Shown: positions 24,980 through 31,794 of the stretch, piece by piece
How the letters are laid out: every line of letters begins with the position of its first letter
Numbering within the stretch: position 1 is the stretch's first letter
Assembly: GCF_040546025.1 (NCBI RefSeq)
Contig: NZ_JBEPNA010000004.1
Location: 146,294 to 210,293, forward strand
Length of the DNA stretch: 64,000 bases
From: Marisediminicola sp040546025
Lineage (GTDB): Bacteria; Actinomycetota; Actinomycetes; Actinomycetales; Microbacteriaceae
Direction: 5' to 3'
Made by a program: the position numbers and the translations under genes
Notes under the pieces: generated by a model
Database searches by the model: none
What the model was told of the DNA's origin: nothing
The model's input: only the letters and a program-made list of their open reading frames with translations

Positions 24980-26337
24980 GCGGCATAAGCGGGGAATTCG
25001 ACCTGTTCGTCATTGGCGCCGGAATGGCCGGCAGCACGGCGGCGAACAGGTGCGCTGCGAAGGGGTGGCGTGTGGGCATCGTCGACGCGCTGCCATACGG
25101 GGGCACCTGTGCGCTGCGCGGGTGCGATCCGAAGAAGATCCTTCGCCGGGGCGCGGAAGTGATCGATGCCGCACATCTGATGCAGGGCAAGGGCATTAGC
25201 GAGAACGAGCTGGCGATCGACTGGCCGGCGCTCATGCGTCACAAGCGGGGCTTCACCGATGCTGTGCCTCAGGGCATGGAAGACGAGCTCGTGCGAAACG
25301 GCGTCACCACCTTTCATGGCACCGCCCGATTCACGGGGCCCCAGAAGCTCGAGGTCGACGGGGTGCAGCACCAGTCGAAGCGGTTCCTGATCGCTACCGG
25401 CGCGAAGCCGCGCCCGCTCGTTTTCCCCGGCCAGGACCACCTGATCGACAGCACCAACTTTCTCAACCTCGATGCCTTGCCCGACCGCATCGTGTTCGTC
25501 GGCGGTGGTTTCGTTTCATTCGAGTTCGCTCATATCGCAGCCCGCGCCGGTGTGGACTGCGTGATCATCGATCACGGCGACCGGCCGCTGCGCGCGTTCG
25601 ACCCCGACCTCGTCGACCTGGTCGTGCGCCGGACCGAGCAGGCCGGGATACGTGTACACCGCAGCAGCTCGGTCAGCGGAGTGACTCGCACCGCGACGGG
25701 GCTTCAGGTGGCGGCGGAGCAGGCCGGCATCACGACGACGATCGAAACCGACCTGGTCGTGCACGGGGCCGGCCGGGTCCCGGACCTCGACGGCCTGAAC
25801 CTTGCGGCTGCGGGTATCGCGTGGGGCCCGCGGGGCGTCGACGTGTTCGGGCACCTGCAAAGCCGCAGCAATCCCGCGGTCTTCGCCGCCGGCGACGCCG
25901 CCGACACCCGGGGAGAGCGCCTCACGCCCGTCGCAGTGTTCGAGGGCAAGGTGGCCGCGTCCAACATGCTCAAGGGCACGACAACCGTGCCCGACTACAC
26001 CGGAACCCCCACAACCGTGTTCACGATCCCGGAGCTGAACCGCGTCGGCATGCTCGAGCACGAAGCCCGACGTGACGGCCGGGACGTTACCGTCCGGTAC
26101 AACGACACCAGCGGCTGGTACGCGAACTACCGGGTCGGCGAGACAACCGCGGCGACGAAAATCATCATCGACAACACAACCGATCAGATCCTCGGAGCAC
26201 ACCTGCTCGGCCCAGGCTACGCGGAGCTGGTCAACATTTTCGGCCTCGCGATCAAGCTCGGCCTCACCACTCGACAGCTAAAAACGATGACCACAACCTA
26301 CCCCTCGGTCGGCTCCGACCTCGGCTCCATGCTCTGA
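24976..26337 (+). CDS. Pyridine nucleotide-disulfide oxidoreductase (class I)
   Basis: A 453-residue flavoprotein of the glutathione/mercuric reductase and lipoamide dehydrogenase family. It has the FAD motif GAGMAGSTAA, redox pair Cys45/Cys50 in GGTCALRGCDPKK, NAD(P) motif GGGFVSFEFA, FAD-binding AAGDAADT, and a C-terminal dimer domain. The catalytic HPxxSE of GR/LPD is replaced by YPSVGSD, and the C-terminal CC pair and N-terminal HMA domain of MerA are absent. It is therefore not a standard MerA, but a thiol or metal reductase run by the MerR regulator is plausible. It is translationally coupled to the thioredoxin-like gene, a possible electron partner. Confidence 0.88.
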   Translation: MSGISGEFDLFVIGAGMAGSTAANRCAAKGWRVGIVDALPYGGTCALRGCDPKKILRRGAEVIDAAHLMQGKGISENELAIDWPALMRHKRGFTDAVPQGMEDELVRNGVTTFHGTARFTGPQKLEVDGVQHQSKRFLIATGAKPRPLVFPGQDHLIDSTNFLNLDALPDRIVFVGGGFVSFEFAHIAARAGVDCVIIDHGDRPLRAFDPDLVDLVVRRTEQAGIRVHRSSSVSGVTRTATGLQVAAEQAGITTTIETDLVVHGAGRVPDLDGLNLAAAGIAWGPRGVDVFGHLQSRSNPAVFAAGDAADTRGERLTPVAVFEGKVAASNMLKGTTTVPDYTGTPTTVFTIPELNRVGMLEHEARRDGRDVTVRYNDTSGWYANYRVGETTAATKIIIDNTTDQILGAHLLGPGYAELVNIFGLAIKLGLTTRQLKTMTTTYPSVGSDLGSML

Positions 26338-26377
26338 CCCAGGGCGCCGGTTGGGCGTCGTCGCGTGCACCGATCGT

Positions 26378-26596
26378 TCATCGATCCTGCTGCACCATGT
26401 AAGTGGTCGGAACAAGCTCCCGCGCCATGCGGCTTGCTTCGCGTTCCAGGGCGGCGTCGCCACCGACCTTCGCCGCCGTGATGGCCGCGTCGTAGACCAA
26501 CACGAGGCGCGAGACCGAAACGGAGGCGGGGTCCTCCCCGAGGGTGCGCACGGGAACACACTCAGGCAGCTCGATGACCGCGTCGGTGAGCAGCAC
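26378..26596 (-). CDS. Small hypothetical or C-terminal remnant
   Basis: A 72-residue frame from GTG 26596 reading VLLTDAVIELPECVPVRTLG and RLVLVYDAAITAAKVGGDAA, with coding-like composition but no recognised family. It is convergent with the reductase. Upstream it runs into the GGGTA repeat region, so it could be the 3' end of a lost gene or a genuine small gene sharing the iron box. Confidence 0.35.
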   Translation of the reverse strand: MLLTDAVIELPECVPVRTLGEDPASVSVSRLVLVYDAAITAAKVGGDAALEREASRMARELVPTTYMVQQDR

Positions 26597-26659
26597 CTCG
26601 CGCGAGCAGTTCCGTGAGCAGTTATCTGGCCACCTCGGCACAGCGCCACAACGAACAAA

Positions 26660-26689
26660 GGGTAGGGTAGGGTAGGGTAGGGTAGGGTA
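26660..26689 (+). repeat. Pentanucleotide repeat (GGGTA)6
   Basis: Six perfect tandem GGGTA units, ending inside the iron box of the next gene. The last unit supplies part of the box. Four or more G-tracts separated by TA could form a G-quadruplex. Length change by slippage would alter upstream promoter geometry. Confidence 0.9.
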
Positions 26690-26700
26690 GCCTAACCTAA
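26682..26700. promoter_or_regulatory. IdeR/DtxR iron box
   Basis: GTAGGGTAGCCTAACCTAA matches the iron-box consensus TWAGGTTAGSCTAACCTWA at 17 of 19 positions. It lies 27 bp before the start of the adenylation protein, so transcription is expected to be repressed by iron-loaded IdeR. Confidence 0.85.
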
Positions 26701-26726
26701 TCTCTCCTCTTGTCGAAGGCACCTGC

Positions 26727-29333
26727 ATGATCACGACCGCGCCCGCACCGCACCTCAACTTTCTCGGCGGCGCCGCCGGCGACGTCGCGATCATCGCCGA
26801 CGATGGCGAACTCAGCTACGCCGAGCTTGCCGGCAGGGTCGGGCGCCGGCGCATCGAACTCGGCGGCGTGCGCAGGCTAGTGATGCTCGAAGCAGCGAAT
26901 TCGGTGGAGGCGATCGTGACCTATCTGGCGGCGCTGGAAGGCGGGCATCCGGTGCTCCTTATCGCCCCGGGAGACGATGAGGCATCAACGAAGCACCGCG
27001 CGTCGCTGGCCGAGCGGTTTGACCCCGACGTCATTGCAACCAGTGGCGAGACGAGGGCCGCGCTGCACGAGGTGCGCACCGGCACCGCCCACGATCTCGC
27101 GGCTGACCTTGCGCTGCTGGTCAGCACCTCGGGGTCAACCGGCACTCCGAAGCTCGTTCGCCTATCGCGGCAGAACCTACTGAGCAACGCGCAGGCCATC
27201 GCCAGTTACCTGCGCCTCACCCGCGACGACCGGGCCGCAACCACGCTGCCGATGCACTACTGCTACGGGCTCTCGGTCATCAACAGCCACCTCCTGGCCG
27301 GAGCGAGCCTCATGCTCACCGACCGCTCGGTGACCGACGAGCTGTTCTGGACTGATGCGACAGCGCAGCGGATCACCTCCTTCGCCGGCGTGCCGTACAC
27401 CTTCGACCTGCTCGAGGCCGGCAAGTTGACCGATCGACTGCCGGCCAGCATCCGATACCTCACCCAGGCCGGCGGCCGTCTGGCGCCCGAGGCGGTGCGC
27501 CGGTTCGCCCGACTCGGCGAACGCCGCGGGTTCGAGTTCTTTGTCATGTACGGCCAGACCGAGGCGACGGCGCGGATGGCCTACGTGCCCGCGGAGGTGG
27601 CCGAGCAGGCCGCCGGGAGCATCGGCCGGGCAATCCCCGGAGGCCACTTCCGCATCGATGCCGAGGCCGGAGCGCATGTCGGCGAACTCGTCTACGAGGG
27701 CCCCAACGTCATGCTCGGCTACGCCGAAACACCCGCCGACTTCGCGCTCGGGCGCACGGTGAGCGAGCTCCGCACGGGCGATCTCGCGCGTCAGCGCGAT
27801 GACGGAATGTTCGAGGTCGTCGGGCGGATGAACCGGTTCGTGAAGGTATACGGGCTGCGGGTCGACCTCGACTCGGTGCAACGCCTGCTCTCCGAGGAGG
27901 GATTCGATGCGCGGACCGCGAGCGCCGGCGAGCGGCTGCTCGTGTTCGTCCGTGCCGCCCGGCAGGTCGACAGCGCGCGCACCCGTGCGGCCGCGCTGCT
28001 CGGCATTCCCTTACACGCGGTGCGGGTGTACGCCCTCGCGGACTTCCCGTGCACGTCGAGCGGCAAACCTGACTTCGCCGCCCTCGTGCGGTACTCGCAG
28101 ACGATCGAAGCGCGGGAGGAATCGGCGGCGCCCACCGATCAGACCGTCACCGCGGAGTCCCTCCGGGACCTGTTTGCCGAGCTTCTCGGGCGCCCGGACG
28201 CAACGATCGATGACAGCTTCGCGGGGCTCGGCGGGGATTCGTTGAGCTACGTCGAGGTGTCCGTGCGGCTGGAGGAGCTAGTCGGGACGCTGCCGCGGGA
28301 GTGGCCGGCCCAGTCGGCCCGGCAGCTGGCACCGCCCGTCAATGTTTCCGCCCGCGCCGAGGCCGACGACGTGCCGCAACCTGCACCGCAACCCCCAGCC
28401 ACTGTCGGCGGCTGGCGGGGCGGTTTTCCCCGGATCGAGACCCCGGCCGTGCTTCGCGCGCTGGCGATCGTGCTGATCGTGGGCACCCACGCTGATCTCA
28501 TCATCGCGGAGGGCGGTGCACACCTGCTGCTCGCCGTCGCCGGCTACAACCTCGCCAGGTTCCAACTCGCCGATGTGCCGGGGGCCTCGCGGGCGCGCCG
28601 CCTGGTGGGAAGCGCAGCCCAGATCGCCCTGCCGGCCGTGCTGTGGATCGGTGCCGTCGCCTGGATCAGCGGCAAGTACACAACGACCACGGCGCTGCTG
28701 GTGAACCACTTCGTTCCCAGCGACGGAAGATGGAACGAGCAGTGGCAATTCTGGTTCCTCGAGGCCGCCATATGGACGATGCTCGGCTTCGCCGCGATGT
28801 TCCTCATCCGTCCGATCGACCGCCTCGAACGCCGGCACCCTTGGGTCTTCGCCCTCGCCCTGTTCGTCCTCGCGCTCGCGGCCCGTTTCGCGCTGGTGGG
28901 AATCGAGGCGAGAGGTGTCGAACGGTACACGCCAATCATCGTGCTCTGGTGTGTCGTGCTCGGATGGCTCGTCGCGCGGGCCGACACGATCGGCAAACGC
29001 GTGGCCGTGTCGCTCGCGACGATCATCGCGACAGTCGGTTTTCTCGGAGAACCGGCACGCGAAGCGGTGGTGATTGCGGGGGTTCTTGTGCTGATCTGGG
29101 TGACGCGGGTGCGGCTTCCGCGGCCCCTCGTCCCGGTCGTGCGGCTGCTCGCGGGCGCGTCGTTGTTCATCTACCTCACCCACTGGGTGGTCTACCCCGC
29201 CTGGGAGCAAAGCGCCCCCTGGTTCGGCACCCTGTTGTCGCTGGCCGTCGGCATCGCGGTCTGGATTGTGTATCGACTGATCAGCCGAGTGATTGGTCAG
29301 ACGGCCAACGCGCGTATCTGTGTGAACGCCTGA
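26727..29333 (+). CDS. Adenylation-carrier-acyltransferase 3 fusion protein
   Basis: An 868-residue single-chain assembly. Residues 1-455 are an AMP-forming adenylation domain: STSGSTGTPK (from 133), YGQTEATARM, RTGDLA, FVKVYGLRVDLD and SSGKPDF with the catalytic Lys. Residues about 475-545 are a carrier domain with phosphopantetheine Ser505 in LGGDSLSY. Residues about 570-860 are a membrane acyltransferase-3 domain with about ten helices and the R-X10-H motif (Arg577, His588). The protein should activate a carboxylic or amino acid, load it on its own carrier and pass it to an acceptor at the membrane. The iron box upstream suggests a role in iron acquisition, but no other siderophore genes are in the window. 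Loaded substrate and acceptor are unknown. Confidence 0.9.
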   Translation: MITTAPAPHLNFLGGAAGDVAIIADDGELSYAELAGRVGRRRIELGGVRRLVMLEAANSVEAIVTYLAALEGGHPVLLIAPGDDEASTKHRASLAERFDPDVIATSGETRAALHEVRTGTAHDLAADLALLVSTSGSTGTPKLVRLSRQNLLSNAQAIASYLRLTRDDRAATTLPMHYCYGLSVINSHLLAGASLMLTDRSVTDELFWTDATAQRITSFAGVPYTFDLLEAGKLTDRLPASIRYLTQAGGRLAPEAVRRFARLGERRGFEFFVMYGQTEATARMAYVPAEVAEQAAGSIGRAIPGGHFRIDAEAGAHVGELVYEGPNVMLGYAETPADFALGRTVSELRTGDLARQRDDGMFEVVGRMNRFVKVYGLRVDLDSVQRLLSEEGFDARTASAGERLLVFVRAARQVDSARTRAAALLGIPLHAVRVYALADFPCTSSGKPDFAALVRYSQTIEAREESAAPTDQTVTAESLRDLFAELLGRPDATIDDSFAGLGGDSLSYVEVSVRLEELVGTLPREWPAQSARQLAPPVNVSARAEADDVPQPAPQPPATVGGWRGGFPRIETPAVLRALAIVLIVGTHADLIIAEGGAHLLLAVAGYNLARFQLADVPGASRARRLVGSAAQIALPAVLWIGAVAWISGKYTTTTALLVNHFVPSDGRWNEQWQFWFLEAAIWTMLGFAAMFLIRPIDRLERRHPWVFALALFVLALAARFALVGIEARGVERYTPIIVLWCVVLGWLVARADTIGKRVAVSLATIIATVGFLGEPAREAVVIAGVLVLIWVTRVRLPRPLVPVVRLLAGASLFIYLTHWVVYPAWEQSAPWFGTLLSLAVGIAVWIVYRLISRVIGQTANARICVNA

Positions 29334-29368
29334 TCGGGCCGGGATATCACTGCCGGCGGAGGTGAATC

Positions 29369-30922
29369 CTAAAGGTCCTCCGGTCCTTGCACTGTTTGCA
29401 TCCCGTCATCAGACCAGTGATGCCTGGTCGCTCCGCTTCTCGATACGACGAACGCATCGTATCTGGTGCGATCCTCGGGCGGGTCCCAGGAGGCGATGGA
29501 AAATCCGATCGGGTCCTCCGCGACGAAGGCGAGTCTCCATTCCTCGCTGTGATCGGTGACTTTAACGTGGTGAACGAGCCCGTCGGTCCCGGTTACGAAG
29601 ATCTCGAGTTCGTCTCTGTTTGTCAGCTTCTGACCAACCTTGAGGCCGATACGTTGTGTGAAGAAGATCGATGGGTTGGGTCCGCTGTTGGCATCCAATC
29701 GCTCCAGCCCAGACGGCATCAGAATGTTTGTACCGGTGACGTTGCCATCGTCTTCGGTGCGGAAGCGGGTTGTCTGCAACTTCCCGTCCCGGTTGACTGC
29801 TACGGCGGCCAATGCGTCGGCGTTGATCGGGCAGAGCGCGAGGCGCTTTGTTACCCAGGAGTCGTAACCTGCGACAGAGTCGTCGTGGTGCCATTTCGCG
29901 TCGTTGCCACTCCAATAGTGGTGATCAACGCCGGTCTGCGTGGCTATGAGGACATCGATTCGATCCGGTGTTACGGATGCAGCGGCGACCGCCATACTGC
30001 CATTTACGCCAACCGTCACGCGCTCCCAGCCGCCCCAGCGGCCGTTCTCGTACCAAGCGTGCAGGAGAGCGTCGCGGTCGTCGCAGGCGAAGACGTCGAG
30101 CACTCCGGGCTTGCGAGTTGACACCGCCACGAACTGAATGCTCCCAATCTTGTCGCCAGTAATCTGCTCCCATCCTTGGAGCGGATGATTCGGGGTCTGG
30201 TGCCAGATGTGGGCGATCAAACCATGATCTCGGCCGAACGCGTCGATGCGCCCCTCTCCCCAGCTGACTGCGCCGATCGGTCCCGGTTCCGGCTTTCCGC
30301 TCGGCCGAAGAATCGCTGGTACGACGGGAAAAGATCCTAAGCCTTCGGGGATCCGAACGTCGACAACCGCAGCATTGCCATCTCTCTTGCCGCTCTGAAC
30401 TGCTCTGACTTCCAGGTGATAGTCGTGCTCCGCCAGCGGATTCTTGATGTCGTACTGACCGCTCTTGTTGTCTTGCTCCCCAAAGTCCGCGACAGCCCAC
30501 CCGCGCAGCTTCACTGATGACCGATGCTTGTACTGGGTGCCGCCACTGAATTTGAACGTGAGCGCGGACGCCGAAACTGTCCAGGTGAGCGAGGTGATGT
30601 CAGGAGCCTGATTCTTCGGCGGGGTGACCGGAACCCCGACAAAAGTTGTTGCGCTGCTTGAGAGCTTCGACTCGAACGTGTAGCGGACCCCGACTGCGGT
30701 CATTCCCGTGGTCGCGCTTCGAGCCTTCGCCAGCTCCTTCTCGGGGATGTCGATCACGTCGTGCGCTGTGAGCGACCGCCCAGGATCCCACTCAAGCACG
30801 CCAAGGAAGATCTCGACGAGGGCGACTGTGCCCTGTCCTAAGCCGTCGTTTACTGGAGTCCAACCGACTCTCCAGCCGTCAGCCAACTTCGTGTGAGGAG
30901 TGACAAACTGCGGCTTGGTCAT
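29369..30922 (-). CDS. Propeller-type lectin-like protein
   Basis: A 517-residue protein with no obvious signal peptide. The N-terminal about 220 residues are an unrecognised beta-rich domain (WTVSASALTFKFSGGTQYKH). The remainder has spaced repeats containing W/H-rich turns: LIAHIWHQTPNHPLQGWEQI, LLHAWYENGRWGGWERV, VDHHYWSGNDAKWHHDDS, LVHHVKVTDHSEEWRL and TRHHWSDDG. This resembles the blades of fucose-binding PLL/DUF346-type or tachylectin-like propellers. ATG 30922 is chosen (GGAGAG upstream); longer in-frame starts up to 31120 overlap a transposase remnant. It is convergent with the acyltransferase gene. Glycan binding is inferred. Confidence 0.7.
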   Translation of the reverse strand: MTKPQFVTPHTKLADGWRVGWTPVNDGLGQGTVALVEIFLGVLEWDPGRSLTAHDVIDIPEKELAKARSATTGMTAVGVRYTFESKLSSSATTFVGVPVTPPKNQAPDITSLTWTVSASALTFKFSGGTQYKHRSSVKLRGWAVADFGEQDNKSGQYDIKNPLAEHDYHLEVRAVQSGKRDGNAAVVDVRIPEGLGSFPVVPAILRPSGKPEPGPIGAVSWGEGRIDAFGRDHGLIAHIWHQTPNHPLQGWEQITGDKIGSIQFVAVSTRKPGVLDVFACDDRDALLHAWYENGRWGGWERVTVGVNGSMAVAAASVTPDRIDVLIATQTGVDHHYWSGNDAKWHHDDSVAGYDSWVTKRLALCPINADALAAVAVNRDGKLQTTRFRTEDDGNVTGTNILMPSGLERLDANSGPNPSIFFTQRIGLKVGQKLTNRDELEIFVTGTDGLVHHVKVTDHSEEWRLAFVAEDPIGFSIASWDPPEDRTRYDAFVVSRSGATRHHWSDDGMQTVQGPEDL

Positions 30923-31021
30923 GGACTCTCCGATGCTTTGGGGTTCGCAAACTGCGTTAGAGACCGATCGTGAAAAAAGATTAGTACCACCCAAACAGCG
31001 CCGTCCAGCACTAACGAAGCG

Positions 31022-31354
31022 AAGGATCCCCTCCCCCACAACGGCACGGAATGGCGCGGCTACTTCGGCATGCGCAGCCTTGTCGAGAGCTCGAACAACC
31101 TGCTGAAGTCCCCCGCCCACGGCGATATTGAGAACACCAAGAAACGCTCCGGACGCGGCTACGCCGCCACCTTCCTCGCCCTGACATTCGCCGTCGTCAC
31201 CTCGAACCTCAAGCGAATCGCGTCGTTCTTCGTGGCCGAAGCGAACCGCATCGAGAAATCACACACAAAGACCCGAGCCAGGCGACGAAGTGACGAGCGC
31301 GGCACACCGCTTCGCCGAGCAGAGCCGGCACCACCGCCGACCACTCTCGTCTAG
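31022..31354 (+). pseudogene. C-terminal remnant of a transposase-like protein
   Basis: Reads KDPLPHNGTEWRGYFGMRSL, VESSNNLLKSPAHGDIEN and GRGYAATFLALTFAVVTSNL, then KRIASFF. This matches the C-terminal part of actinobacterial DDE transposase-like proteins, which end with a W...R..VE..N...K and a hydrophobic R.RG..A...L helix followed by N.RKI. The N-terminal catalytic region is absent and no start or inverted repeats are seen. It lies 220 bp from the tRNA at the island boundary. Confidence 0.6.
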
Positions 31355-31477
31355 CGACCGGTACTCACACTTCTCCCGCAACACCGAACAATTCGACCTG
31401 CCCAAACGCAGGTCGATTCGTCAGTTAACGACCTGCACGACGGCACACGCCCGCAGGAACGTCCATTTCCGGGCATG

Positions 31478-31517
31478 AAAAAAGGACCGGAACGGTTTCT
31501 CAACCATTCCGGTCCTT
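31478..31517 (-). terminator. Intrinsic terminator of tRNA-fMet
   Basis: A 16-bp stem with one G-T mismatch (31482-31497 with 31502-31517, loop TCTC), followed on the minus strand by TTTTTT. It lies about 50 bp downstream of the tRNA 3' end. Confidence 0.9.
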
Positions 31518-31568
31518 CTTCAGTCAATATCCGGAAACTCTCTCGAGTATTTCCGGAATGACCCTCTG

Positions 31569-31642
31569 TTGCGGGGACAGGATTTGAACCTGCGACCTCT
31601 GGGTTATGAGCCCAGCGAGCTACCGAACTGCTCCACCCCGCG
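31569..31642 (-). tRNA. Initiator tRNA-fMet (CAT)
   Basis: A 74-nt cloverleaf on the minus strand starting CGCGGGGTGGAGCAG, with anticodon loop CTCATAA between GGG and CCC (three consecutive G-C pairs), T-loop TTCAAAT, and acceptor 3' strand CCCCGC. Position 1 C faces position 72 A, the unpaired end that marks an initiator tRNA. CCA is not encoded (CAG follows). It is followed by a strong terminator and is the integration target of the islands to its left. Confidence 0.96.
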
Positions 31643-31794
31643 GCGTAAGCACAACGATACCAGAGTATTCGACCGCCGATTCCACCTTGCGGCCACCGGC
31701 AGCATGTGCGTCCCACCTCGGGCCGCCCGGGGTAACGACGAAGGGCGGAACCCCGGCGCCATCGGCACCCGGATTCCGCCCTGGTCGTCCCGGA

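Larger units (their letters stand above)
23681..31568. mobile_element. Genomic island I at tRNA-fMet (tandem, decayed)
   Basis: About 7.9 kb between repeat B and the intact tRNA gene. Cargo is a MerR/thioredoxin-like/flavin reductase cluster, an iron-regulated adenylation-acyltransferase protein, a lectin-like protein and a transposase remnant. No integrase is present. Its outer 145 bp is shared with island II, so the two elements had related ends. Confidence 0.65.

Noticed and set aside
24976..26337. Mercuric reductase (merA)
   Set aside because: Lacks the N-terminal HMA domain and C-terminal vicinal cysteines; kept as a generic disulfide reductase.
26660..26689. GGGTA repeat as a telomere-like or replication element
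   Set aside because: Only six units, in a promoter region, with the last one forming part of an iron box; no chromosome-end context.
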